From: Candidatus Gottesmanbacteria bacterium
GTDB lineage: Bacteria; Patescibacteriota; Microgenomatia; JACPZF01
Reading direction: 5' to 3'
DNA length: 19,123 nucleotides
NCBI GenBank assembly: GCA_016195615.1
Contig: JACPZF010000016.1
Location: forward strand, 1 to 19,123
In this document: one piece after another, positions 6,064 to 14,178 of the stretch
Numbering within the stretch: position 1 is the first letter of the stretch
Layout: each line of letters opens with the position of its first letter
Translations under genes and position numbers: made by a program
The notes under the pieces: generated by a model
What the model was told of the DNA's origin: nothing
Databases searched by the model: none
What the model saw: the letters and a program-made list of their open reading frames with translations, nothing else

Positions 6064-9000
6064 TTACTTCAGCGTTACTTCCTTTAGCTCGTTGCCTTCG
6101 AAGGAAAAAACGTAAGAATTGGGGACGTTTTCTGCTGTTTTCAATCCTTCCTCGGCGCTTTTAGCCATCATTACTTTGATCGTTTCATCGCGGTAAACAA
6201 ACCAAAGGGCCTCAGGCAGACCAACGGGAAAAATCCAGGACCGCTCAAAGCGAATCGGTATATTGCTAAAATAGAGTGTGCTTTCTTTAGGAAAGAAACG
6301 GTAATTATCCTTAACGGCGTAGATAATTTTTCTCGCCGTATCGCCGGCTTTCTTCCAGTTTTCCGTCGATTGCCGCAAATCTTTTTGGTACCAAAATCCG
6401 AGCAGGAAAACCAAAATTCCCAAAACCACGGGTGCGATTTTTTTCTTGCCAAAAAACATTTGTACGGCCTTTTCTAAGATATAAATAATTAAAATGGCAA
6501 AGAAAGAAGAAGCCAAAAGTCCATAGCGCTCGGCCAAATTGCCAAGACCTAAATATGGTAAAAGCGAAACGACCGCCAGACCAAAAAGCAGAAGTATTTT
6601 TTCATCTCCTAATTTTGACAGCTTTTTACGGAAATAGACTAAAAGAGCGCTTAAAAACACCAAGGCGCCGAAAGCTACTCCTATTTGTTCGCGAAGATGC
6701 TGGCGAAGAAAATTATAAAAAGGTAAAACCCAAAGGCCTAACAAAGAAATAGAAAAGTAGCCAATTAAGTTCCCAAAAACATTGTAGGGCAGATGAGAAA
6801 TATTATAGTTGTAATCCCCGCTAAAGCCGTGGGCGTGGGCTAAATTTCGAATATAAATATAGAAACTAAGAATTAAGACAAAGAAAATTAAAAGCTTAGA
6901 CCTTTTTTTCAAAAAATCCGATAGCCCAAATTTATTTTTTGCCATCTCGTACCAGATAACTAGAAATGGTAAAATCACGCCAGCTTCATGAGACAATAAG
7001 GCAAATATAAAGAAGATAACCATGAGAAAAAGCGACGTTTTTTTACCGCTCTCCTCGTAGGTTAAGAAGTTATAAAAGGCTGATAAGGTAAATAAACTCA
7101 TTAATAATGCCGAGTAGGCGGAAACCCAGACCACGCTTTCCGTATTGATCGGAAGCATCAGAAAGAGAGCAGCTGCGAGTATGGAAGCATATTTACTCTG
7201 CCCCATTTTCAAGGCGATTTTATAGATCAAACAGCCAGACAGGAAATAACCAAAGATGCTTACTAAGTGATAACCAAGGGGCTTTAGCCAAAAAATGGCA
7301 TAAATCGCAAAATACAAAATCTTAACTAGCGGACGGTAAAAAAAGCCATCGGCCATATAAAAATTACCGATAAGATCTCCGATCTTAGATTGCGCCGCCC
7401 ATTTAAGCCAAACAAAATCATCACCCGTAAAATAATTGTTAAAGATTTTTCCGTAGCCAATGAGGGTTACAAGGAAAAGATAGAAATATAACGCGCCTTG
7501 AGAAGTCAAAAATTTCAAGGTTTCCCGAACAAGGTTAATTTTCTCTTTCTCATAAAGCCCAATAATGCCTATCGCTAAACCCAAGACCAGCCAGAAAATA
7601 AAAGCAACTTTTGAGGCTTCAAAAACATCAATAAGAATGGCGTTTAGAGCCAGTCCGATGAGTCCGGCACTAATACCGATGACAAAACTTCGATCAAGAT
7701 GATTGGTGATCTTGGGTAGTGTTTTTTTAACCAAAATGAAAAAAGTGAGAAAGATAAAGAAAAAGGATAAAAATCCTAAAATTCCGGTTTCCCCCAAAGA
7801 GCGCAAATAATCATTATCCGTCGCCAGAGTAATTGATGAATACCCGGTTCCGGTCAAAGGATTTTTTCTAAACGCTTCCCAGGCCCGCGGCCATTCTCCT
7901 TGAAATCTTGTCGTAAAGGAAATGTCATAAACAAAAGCTTTTTGAATAAGAAAGCTTCCGGAAATAGTCGAAATCTCTGATGAAACAGTGGCTAATTTCA
8001 AAGACGAACTGACCGGCCTTCTAATGACGGCGATCGAGGTTGCTTCTGGCTCTGGACCTGACACGGGAGGAAGAGCGATAAAACCCGTACCTAAGGGCAG
8101 CGTTTCTTGAGGCGGCGGCGGTGTTGGTTTTATACCGGATATTTCCGGAGGTAATTTCTCTAAAACCGCAATCGGCTGGCCGGTTCTGGTATTAATCACA
8201 ATTGGTTGGATACGAAAAGTCTTAGCAAATCGTTCCGCCGTTCCTCTTACCTGAACCAATAAAAAAAGGCTAAAAATAACCACCGGGATGATTAATATTT
8301 TCTTCTTTTGCAAAGTAAGCATGAAGGAAATGGTAATAAGATAAACCGCGAAAGATACGCGGGAAGCGGTCAATAGTAAAACCGATAAACCGCCAATTGT
8401 AAGAAGGAGAAAAAAGGCTTTAGTTAATACTTTTTTGACGCCGAAAAATAAACTCCCCAAAAGAGCAATCTCTAAAACTAGAAACGCGGCTAGATCATAA
8501 TGGCCACCGAAAGTCGAAGTAATCCTCGCTCCCGGCGGCAGATACAAAGGTACTCCCTTAGCAAACTCTTCGTTCATCGTTAAAAAGGCCGGCATGCCGA
8601 GGAATTTTTGCGAAAAGCCATAGAGAATAACGCCAAACATCGCCAGTGCCGAGGCGGCGATAAATTTATTAATGTCACTTCCCTTTTTAATCGTCGAGCA
8701 GGCGGCAAAAAGCAGAATTAAATATTCGATGCGCCTTAAATAATGAAAAATTGCCACGTTGGGAAAAACATTGGCCAAGTTGGGAAAGATAAAAAGCAAA
8801 GCGATGGCCGTGGAAACAAAACCCACTACCCAATAAAAAATAACTGGCTTGGCAATGACATTGGGCAGCTTTAGCTTTCCTCTTATTAACGACAAAAACC
8901 AAATTCCGACAGCGAGACTAATCAGTACGTCTTCAAGCCGGATATAGACCCAAGTATGAGTAACGCCCAAAAGCGGCAATTTGGGATAAAGAGGTATAAA

Positions 9001-9066
9001 AAATAATAAAAAAACTACCAGCCAAGGCAGTAGTTTTTCATGCAAGAAATCTAAGAGCTTGGTCAT
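6064..9066 (-). CDS. fusion of O-antigen polymerase/ligase (Wzy/WaaL-like) with a GT-C transferase
   Basis: A 1000-aa membrane protein with two halves. Residues 1-505 form an O-antigen polymerase/ligase: about ten hydrophobic segments, TASRVSF at 233-239, and the Wzy_C-type region with W392, PLTGTGYS (403-410) and DNDYLRSLGETGILGF (417-432). A Pro-rich insertion (about 300-345, with KPTPPPPQ) enlarges the outward loop. After a charged linker (505-523), residues 524-1000 form a second membrane unit beginning FNNYFTGDDFVWL (542-553), the acidic first loop of GT-C enzymes. It has about ten more hydrophobic segments and an outward tail of about 120 residues. It probably polymerises or transfers lipid-linked glycan and adds a sugar. 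Its start overlaps the GT2 gene by 29 bases. Function of each half is inferred from family. Confidence 0.82.
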   Translation of the reverse strand: MTKLLDFLHEKLLPWLVVFLLFFIPLYPKLPLLGVTHTWVYIRLEDVLISLAVGIWFLSLIRGKLKLPNVIAKPVIFYWVVGFVSTAIALLFIFPNLANVFPNVAIFHYLRRIEYLILLFAACSTIKKGSDINKFIAASALAMFGVILYGFSQKFLGMPAFLTMNEEFAKGVPLYLPPGARITSTFGGHYDLAAFLVLEIALLGSLFFGVKKVLTKAFFLLLTIGGLSVLLLTASRVSFAVYLITISFMLTLQKKKILIIPVVIFSLFLLVQVRGTAERFAKTFRIQPIVINTRTGQPIAVLEKLPPEISGIKPTPPPPQETLPLGTGFIALPPVSGPEPEATSIAVIRRPVSSSLKLATVSSEISTISGSFLIQKAFVYDISFTTRFQGEWPRAWEAFRKNPLTGTGYSSITLATDNDYLRSLGETGILGFLSFFFIFLTFFILVKKTLPKITNHLDRSFVIGISAGLIGLALNAILIDVFEASKVAFIFWLVLGLAIGIIGLYEKEKINLVRETLKFLTSQGALYFYLFLVTLIGYGKIFNNYFTGDDFVWLKWAAQSKIGDLIGNFYMADGFFYRPLVKILYFAIYAIFWLKPLGYHLVSIFGYFLSGCLIYKIALKMGQSKYASILAAALFLMLPINTESVVWVSAYSALLMSLFTLSAFYNFLTYEESGKKTSLFLMVIFFIFALLSHEAGVILPFLVIWYEMAKNKFGLSDFLKKRSKLLIFFVLILSFYIYIRNLAHAHGFSGDYNYNISHLPYNVFGNLIGYFSISLLGLWVLPFYNFLRQHLREQIGVAFGALVFLSALLVYFRKKLSKLGDEKILLLFGLAVVSLLPYLGLGNLAERYGLLASSFFAILIIYILEKAVQMFFGKKKIAPVVLGILVFLLGFWYQKDLRQSTENWKKAGDTARKIIYAVKDNYRFFPKESTLYFSNIPIRFERSWIFPVGLPEALWFVYRDETIKVMMAKSAEEGLKTAENVPNSYVFSFEGNELKEVTLK

Positions 9067-9904
9067 AAGTTTCGATTAAATGATTATTGCCAGTTATTAA
9101 ACCTAAAGTTTTTGCCAGATAGGCTTTTGCTTTTAACAAAAACTTTAAAATTAAAAGCTTCCCGCTGGAATCATATTTCCGGTAAAAATAAATTAGACCT
9201 TTATAGATATTAACAATCGCTTGCTCCCTACCGTTTTTACTACTTCCTAACTCTTGATGTATCACTTTTGCCTCGGGAATAAAACCTGTTAAAATACCTT
9301 TCATCTTCGCCCGATAGCAAAATTCCACTTCTTCCATGTACATAAATAGGTTTTCGTCCAAAAGTCCTGCCTTTTTAAATACCGATCTTTTCACCATCAT
9401 GCACGATCCGGAAATCCAATCGACCACTAAATATTTATCAGGCGAGTTACGAAACAAACCTAAGCGTCCTCCTCCAAAGAGCATAAGGGCAACATTCCCA
9501 AGCGAATAAAAATTCCCGACTGATTTTTGTAAGGTTTGGTCGGGATTAATAAGTCTTGGGCCAATTATGCCAATCTCTTCCTCGGCATCTAAATATTTTA
9601 CCATAATATCAAGACTATCACCAAGAATCTTGGTATCACTATTGAGAAAGAGGATATTTCTGCCTTGTGATTTTGCTAACCCGAGGTTGTTGCCGGCGCT
9701 GTAGCCTAGGTTTTTCTGACTTTCGATAAGAAGTACCTTGGGGTATTTTTTTTTAATCATGGCAACACTATCGTCGGTAGAAGAGTTATCAACGACGATG
9801 ATTTCGAAGTTTTGATTTTTATAATTATCATAAATTGAAGCTAAGCACGAATCCAGCAGGTTTTTGGTGTTGTAACTTAGGATAATTATGGATAAATCCA
9901 TCAT
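9038..9904 (-). CDS. GT2 family glycosyltransferase (rhamnosyltransferase WbbL-like)
   Basis: A 288-aa GT-A fold inverting transferase. LSIIILSYNTKNLL at 4-17 and VVDNSSTDDS at 37-46 form the nucleotide-binding start, FLNSDTKI at 86-93 holds the DXD-like metal site (D90), and DWISGSCMMVKRSVF with the later FMYMEEVEFCYRAKMKG holds the acceptor site and catalytic acidic residues. This combination is typical of the WbbL/rhamnosyltransferase-like group acting on lipid-linked glycans at the inner membrane face. There is no membrane segment. Two ATG codons stand in tandem at the start; the first (9904) is used here and the second would cost one residue. It follows the acyltransferase by 7 bases and overlaps the fusion gene by 29. 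Sugar specificity cannot be read. Confidence 0.9.
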   Translation of the reverse strand: MMDLSIIILSYNTKNLLDSCLASIYDNYKNQNFEIIVVDNSSTDDSVAMIKKKYPKVLLIESQKNLGYSAGNNLGLAKSQGRNILFLNSDTKILGDSLDIMVKYLDAEEEIGIIGPRLINPDQTLQKSVGNFYSLGNVALMLFGGGRLGLFRNSPDKYLVVDWISGSCMMVKRSVFKKAGLLDENLFMYMEEVEFCYRAKMKGILTGFIPEAKVIHQELGSSKNGREQAIVNIYKGLIYFYRKYDSSGKLLILKFLLKAKAYLAKTLGLITGNNHLIETYDQALRFLA

Positions 9905-9911
9905 GAATTAT

Positions 9912-10508
9912 TTATTGAAAAAGTCTGGCTCGACCCACACGATAAAGAGGGTTTTGGTTTTTGCGTAAGCCAATTTCCTTGGCCGGTACGCCACCGACAA
10001 TTTTAAAGGGTTCGACATTTTTGGTTACGACAGCGCCGGCAGCTACTACCGCTCCTCTTCCAATCGTTACCCCCGGTAAAATAATGACACGAGGACCGAT
10101 AAAGGAGTAATCTTCTATTTTTACCTCTGCCGATTTTGCGGAAAAATCATCACTATGAACATCGTGTTCGCAGTTAAAAATTAAAACTTGGGAAGCAATG
10201 TCAACATGATTCCCAATCGTTACTTTTTCCCGACCATCCAAAAAAGCATGATCGCCGATAACCGTATCTTCACCGATCCTAATTCCAGATGGGTTAAAAA
10301 AATTCGTCCACATATGAATCGTTGCGTCTTTACCAATTTTTACGCCGGCCAGACGATAAAAAATTTTACGTACACTATGAAACGGAATATGACCCACCCA
10401 TCTAAGAAGCATGAGTTCGAAATCTAAAACCACATTTATCATGCGGTTAATACTTTTGTGGTAAACCTCTTTCACGGTTAATTCTCTACCCATCCGGTCT
10501 CTAAACAT
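9912..10508 (-). CDS. left-handed beta-helix acyltransferase (WcaF/LacA-like O-acetyltransferase)
   Basis: A 198-aa hexapeptide-repeat acyltransferase, expected to acetylate a sugar hydroxyl using acetyl-CoA. Residues 1-55 are a helical leader (MINVVLDFELMLLRW may touch the membrane). Isoleucine- and valine-spaced hexapeptides follow: VKIGKDATI (56-64), IRIGEDTVIGDHAFL (76-90), VTIGNHVDI (96-104), SFIGPRVIILPGVTIGRGAVV (135-155) and the end cap KIVGGVPAKEIG (169-180). NCEHDVHSDDF at 112-122 places H115 or H118 as the catalytic base, in the position of the H-x-x-D loop of galactoside and maltose acetyltransferases. Its length fits the family. It starts 6 bases after the upstream GT4 stop and probably decorates the glycan repeat unit. 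Confidence 0.9.
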   Translation of the reverse strand: MFRDRMGRELTVKEVYHKSINRMINVVLDFELMLLRWVGHIPFHSVRKIFYRLAGVKIGKDATIHMWTNFFNPSGIRIGEDTVIGDHAFLDGREKVTIGNHVDIASQVLIFNCEHDVHSDDFSAKSAEVKIEDYSFIGPRVIILPGVTIGRGAVVAAGAVVTKNVEPFKIVGGVPAKEIGLRKNQNPLYRVGRARLFQ

Positions 10509-10514
10509 ATGGTT

Positions 10515-11687
10515 TTATTTTCCCGCTACTTGCTCTAAAACTTTAAGAGTTTCTCTGGCGGTTTTTTCCCAGCTGAATTTTTTTACCTGTTCGTAACCTT
10601 TTTTAATCATCTCTTTTTGTAATTTAGGATCTGAAATAACCATCTTTATTTTATTTAAGATATCCCCGACATTACTTGGATCTACGTATAATGCCGCATT
10701 TCCGCCAGCTTCCGGCATACTGCTAACATTACTCGTTACAACCGGACAGCCGTTTTGCATCGCTTCCAAAATCGGCATGCCGAAGCCTTCATAAAGACTG
10801 GGTAAAACAAAACAAGCGGCGTTTTTATAAAAATAGGGCAGTTCTTCATCGCTTACTGAATCTAAAAACTTTACTTTTTGTTCAACGCCAAATTTTTTGG
10901 GCGCAGCGTAGATTTCTTCATACATCCATCCCGATCTGCCTATGATTACCAGTTCTAAATCCTTGTCAGTTATTTTTGAAAAGGCTTCAATAAGCTTAAC
11001 GATATTTTTCCTCGGCTGAACCGTACCTACGAATAAAATATAGTTATGATTTATACCGTATTTTTCTAAAACTTTATTCATACTCAATTCCTTAATTCTT
11101 AAATTCTTTAATTCTTTAATTCCTGGATACGTCACCGCTATTTTATTCTCCGGCAATTGGTACAAGTTGATTATATCATCCTTGCTCGCCTGACTGATAG
11201 TAAAAATCTGACGGCACGATTTCGCTGACCACTCGCTCCATAACTTCAATTGCCAAAAATCTTTTAGGGTAAAGTTGCTTTTAAAATATAAAAAAGACAA
11301 ATCTAAAATCGAAATTGCTGAAGGATAAAGGATAAATGGCGGCAAATAATGCGTCGGAGAGAAAAAGATATCCAGTTTTGGCTTACTTACAAAAAAAAAC
11401 TTGGGCAAAGAATACATCGTCCATAATTTCGCTGGCCCTACTAGTTGGTAGTGCCAGTTATTTTTTTCTTTAGGCAGATCTGATGGGATTACATTCGGCG
11501 GTAAAAATACGGTGTATTCATTTTTCTCATCAAAATCGTAAAAGGAATTTAAAAGCTCATAAGTATACACACCACTACCCACTCTTATTGGTACACCTTT
11601 AGTGTCATAGCCGAAGCGGGAAATTACTAGCTCTCTTCCATACCGAGAACTTTTTGGGCGTCTTTTTTGGTTGATTCGGAAATACAA
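10515..11687 (-). CDS. GT4 family glycosyltransferase with altered N-terminus
   Basis: A GT-B enzyme with an intact catalytic half: ILFVGTVQPRKNIVKLIEAF (217-236) and the E-x7-E site PSLYEGFGMPILEAM (E300, E308). The start is doubtful. The listed start is a TTG at 11687, which adds an atypical basic leader before VISRFGYDTKGV (21-32). Related proteins begin with a short Met-Lys strand at about this place, and no ATG is available, so the native first few residues appear to be lost. The gene overlaps the truncated GT4 upstream by 61 bases in another frame. An octamer repeat (11091-11122) encodes residues about 190-201, in the linker just before the C-terminal domain. The active enzyme may start at a downstream GTG or by reinitiation. 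Confidence 0.85.
   Translation of the reverse strand: MYFRINQKRRPKSSRYGRELVISRFGYDTKGVPIRVGSGVYTYELLNSFYDFDEKNEYTVFLPPNVIPSDLPKEKNNWHYQLVGPAKLWTMYSLPKFFFVSKPKLDIFFSPTHYLPPFILYPSAISILDLSFLYFKSNFTLKDFWQLKLWSEWSAKSCRQIFTISQASKDDIINLYQLPENKIAVTYPGIKELKNLRIKELSMNKVLEKYGINHNYILFVGTVQPRKNIVKLIEAFSKITDKDLELVIIGRSGWMYEEIYAAPKKFGVEQKVKFLDSVSDEELPYFYKNAACFVLPSLYEGFGMPILEAMQNGCPVVTSNVSSMPEAGGNAALYVDPSNVGDILNKIKMVISDPKLQKEMIKKGYEQVKKFSWEKTARETLKVLEQVAGK
11091..11122. repeat. octamer repeat inside a GT4 gene
   Basis: On the + strand: CTTAATT, CTTAAATT, CTTTAATT, CTTTAATT, C. The last two units match the intergenic block at 6039-6062 exactly. It encodes a Lys/Leu/Glu-rich linker between YPGI and the start of the C-terminal domain, the same structural place that heptamer copy A occupies in the GT4 at 2229-3443. 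Confidence 0.65.
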
Positions 11688-12133
11688 AAAACGACTTCTG
11701 CCTCATTTTTAGCCCATTCCCATTTTCTTTTCTGCGTTTCTATAATTTTGACCGCGGTTTCCTTAGGATATTTATAGACAATCAGGTCATAGATTATGGT
11801 AGCTTTCTTAGCTTTTAGACAAGGCGGCTCTGTCCAATCGGAGGTGATAAAAACATCAACGTCGCCAATTAAATTTTCAATCGGAAATACGTGCAGTTTA
11901 TTCCAGAGCAGATCCAAAAGAGTCGGCGGAAAATGAAAAATTTTTATTTCCGTATTGGTGTTTTTAATATCTTTAAAAAGGGAAACATCCAGTTTTTTTC
12001 GCAAGCTTGAGAAAAACAAAACATAGCTGTTGGTTTTATCGACTTGCAACAGGGCTGTTACTAAATTTTTGAGATATAGCGCCACTCCCGTATTCTCAAA
12101 AGCCAGTTGGGAAATATCAATGCCGATTTTCAT
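11627..12133 (-). pseudogene. GT4 glycosyltransferase truncated to its N-terminal domain
   Basis: A 168-aa product that begins as a normal GT4 (MKIGIDISQLAFENTGVALY, 1-20) and runs through DVFITSDWTEPP (93-104), ATIIYDLIVYKYP (111-123) and VVFCISESTKKDAQKVLG (147-164). It then stops at TAG 11627-11629, after VLGMEES. In intact relatives this helix is followed by the YPG linker and a donor-binding domain of about 200 residues, all missing here. The stop lies within the next GT4 gene, which itself lacks a normal start. One deletion joining two adjacent GT4 genes would explain both. The start is the ATG at 12133, since an ATG 33 bases upstream would add a non-family leader. Without the donor domain it should be inactive, unless it pairs with another chain. 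Confidence 0.7.
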
Positions 12134-12323
12134 AAATAATATAGATAAGAAAAAATGCTCCTGCATACCAGGTGAGTCTTTCCGCGGTAAAAAAGATGTG
12201 AAAATAAAAAAGGGGCATAGCTAAAACCAGCGACAGCAGACCAGAATAAACAAAAAGTTTTGGCCTGCGAGCTAAAATTAGAAATACTAACCAGACAACA
12301 AAAACTAAATCCTGCGGCTTCAT
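12117..12323 (-). CDS. 68-aa membrane protein of unknown function
   Basis: A very hydrophobic protein of 68 residues with segments at about 5-19 (DLVFVVWLVFLILAR), 24-45 and 50-65. Two short basic stretches (ARRPK, ENRH) suggest two or three membrane passes. I recognise no family. It lies 15 bases after the FAD protein gene and overlaps the start of the truncated GT4 by 17 bases, so it is certainly within the operon. Its base composition resembles its neighbours. A role as a small partner or anchor of the membrane glycosylation machinery is only a guess from position. Confidence 0.7.
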   Translation of the reverse strand: MKPQDLVFVVWLVFLILARRPKLFVYSGLLSLVLAMPLFYFHIFFTAERLTWYAGAFFLIYIIYENRH

Positions 12324-12338
12324 AACTCTATTTTACCA

Positions 12339-13460
12339 TTAATCGGGTAATTGATTCAGTTCGCTGGCTAGTTTTTGGGCGCTTTCGATGCAAACGTCAG
12401 TATTAATATATTCAAATCCCCCAAAACGGCCGCAAATATGTAGGTTGATGGAGCTCAAGAAAGCTTTTAAAATTTTCATATTTTTCTGATAATATAAGTC
12501 GTAAACAGGATAAGCATATTTTGTTACTTGCATATTTTTGTAAACCCGATGGGGAAAGAAATCTTCATCAGGAAAATAAATAGCCACTAAATTTGTTAAT
12601 TTTGGCTTATTCAAGCCGAGCATCACCGTAATTAAGGCTCTATATTCTAAGGCATTGGCCGCTTTAATAACACTTTTTGGCACCTTAATGTTTTTAAGCA
12701 TTTTCACAACTTCAAATATGGGGAGAGTCGAAACGACGTGATTATATTCCTTTTGCTTACTTCCTGAAGAAACCAACCACCCGTTTTTCGTTTTATAAAT
12801 TTTCTGGACTTCAAAATTAAGAGTGATCTCCCCTTTGTTATTTTTGGCAAAAGCTTTAATCAGCGCCTCCACGCCGCCCCGGTTGGGATAAAGAAAATTA
12901 AGTTGGTGCTTGTAACCTTCTGTAGAAATACCAAGAGAAGATTTAATCACATCTTCTTTGGGCGGTTTAGGAATTCTTTCTACCCACTCCATGCCCATTT
13001 TTTGAGGCTCGGTTTTCCAAATTTTACGGTTGTAAGGAATTAAATATTTATTAGATATCCCAGTGCCGAAAGTGTCATAGAACCAGTCCTCTAAATTCTT
13101 AGGCTTTGGAAATTTATCGAATAGATAATGATATAAACACTCGTAGTTATCTTGGGGATCAAACTCTCCTAATCCGTTTTCAAAAGGATATTTAACCAAT
13201 TTTCCTTTAAAATAAATCTTACTAATTCTAAGTTGATACTTTAAGTTAGGCCCGACCAACTTTTTTTCTAACTCCAATACAGTCTTATTTTTGGAAAAGA
13301 GAATATGAGCTCCGTGGTAATCAAAAGTATAGCCTTTGTCTATTAAGCTTTGGCAAAGACCGCCGCACCTGTCCTCTTTTTCCAAGATTTCGTAGGGTTT
13401 TTTAAGAAAATAACCAATGGCCAAACTCGTTATGCCGCCGCCTAATAAACCTATCTTCAT
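12339..13460 (-). CDS. FAD-dependent oxidoreductase, UDP-galactopyranose mutase/amine oxidase-like
   Basis: A 373-aa flavoprotein. The N-terminal dinucleotide-binding motif MKIGLLGGGITSLAIGYFLK (1-20) is followed by the acidic ribose-binding strand YEILEKEDRCGGLCQS (23-38) and FDYHGAHILFS (46-56), as in UDP-galactopyranose mutase and protoporphyrinogen oxidase-like proteins. The middle has YPFENGLGEF (91-100) and YNRKIWKTEPQKMGMEWVERIP (143-164), whose position matches the P-R/K-x-W region near the flavin in mutase-like proteins. In a sugar operon it most likely rearranges or oxidises a nucleotide or lipid-linked sugar. I chose the ATG at 13460, one base after the upstream stop, because an earlier ATG at 13475 only adds five non-family residues. 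Exact substrate is unknown. Confidence 0.8.
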   Translation of the reverse strand: MKIGLLGGGITSLAIGYFLKKPYEILEKEDRCGGLCQSLIDKGYTFDYHGAHILFSKNKTVLELEKKLVGPNLKYQLRISKIYFKGKLVKYPFENGLGEFDPQDNYECLYHYLFDKFPKPKNLEDWFYDTFGTGISNKYLIPYNRKIWKTEPQKMGMEWVERIPKPPKEDVIKSSLGISTEGYKHQLNFLYPNRGGVEALIKAFAKNNKGEITLNFEVQKIYKTKNGWLVSSGSKQKEYNHVVSTLPIFEVVKMLKNIKVPKSVIKAANALEYRALITVMLGLNKPKLTNLVAIYFPDEDFFPHRVYKNMQVTKYAYPVYDLYYQKNMKILKAFLSSINLHICGRFGGFEYINTDVCIESAQKLASELNQLPD

Positions 13461-13461
13461 G

Positions 13462-14178
13462 TTAGTTGCTTTCAAAAATATTATTTTTTAATTTAGGAAG
13501 GGACAACAAAATATTAAAAACCGCGCGCGGGATCTTTTTTAACGGTAACCCTCTCGATGCGCCGGTTTTACGAGCAAAATGTTTCACGGCAACTTCGGTG
13601 GTTTTAAATTTTCCTGCCACCACGCGCAAAACTATCTCTAAAGAAATGTTGTTAGTCAAAATCCATCGCTCTTGTAAAAGATTCTTTTTGACCTTATCTT
13701 TAAATAGTTTAAATCCGGAGTCTATGTCGGAAAAAGAAACCTTAAAATAAATATTAACGATCTTATTTAAACCCCAAGCTAGAAACAATCGATACCACGG
13801 ATCATGGCGGTTAGATTTATTTCCTGTCACAAAATCGTATTTAGGAATTTTTTTATAGAGTTTCCAGAAATCCTCGGGATCATGTTTTCCTCCCGCATCA
13901 GCGTAAAAAACCAACTCTCCTTTTGCTTTAGTGAAGGCAAGTCGCAGAGATTTGGCGTAACCTCTTTTTTTAGGAGTCACCAATAATACTAAGGGTAACT
14001 TTTCGACTAACCCATAAAGAATCTCCCTTGTTCGATCACGACTTCCGTCCTCGGCTACTATCAGTTCGCTACCAGGAAGTTTTTTAATAATTTTTTGATA
14101 ATAGTTTTTGACCTCGGAAATAATCGTATCTTCCTCGTTATGAACCATGAGAATAACCGATAGGGGTGTGTTTTTCAT
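13462..14178 (-). CDS. GT2 family glycosyltransferase (dolichol-phosphate mannosyltransferase-like)
   Basis: A 238-aa GT-A enzyme without membrane segments. LSVILMVHNEEDTI (6-19) and LIVAEDGSRDRTREIL (39-54) bind the nucleotide, and VFYADAGGKHDPEDFWKLY (90-108) holds the metal site, with D94 in the position of the DXD aspartate. The family usually reads D-A-D-G-Q-H-x-P here. DIDSGFKLF (at about 157-165) is the D-x-x-S/C-G-F/x-K/R pattern of the DPM1-like group that loads mannose or glucose onto polyprenyl phosphate. Such a product would feed the GT39- and GT-C-type enzymes downstream. Its start overlaps the transaldolase stop by 4 bases (ATGA), which indicates translational coupling. Confidence 0.88.
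   Translation of the reverse strand: MKNTPLSVILMVHNEEDTIISEVKNYYQKIIKKLPGSELIVAEDGSRDRTREILYGLVEKLPLVLLVTPKKRGYAKSLRLAFTKAKGELVFYADAGGKHDPEDFWKLYKKIPKYDFVTGNKSNRHDPWYRLFLAWGLNKIVNIYFKVSFSDIDSGFKLFKDKVKKNLLQERWILTNNISLEIVLRVVAGKFKTTEVAVKHFARKTGASRGLPLKKIPRAVFNILLSLPKLKNNIFESN

Noticed and set aside
11663..11668. Run of six A on the coding strand in the overlap of the two GT4 genes, as a programmed -1 frameshift site
   Set aside because: A -1 slip here would indeed join the frames, but the product would be an N-terminal GT4 domain followed by a whole GT4, which makes little sense. No pseudoknot or upstream stimulator is evident. A deletion is simpler.
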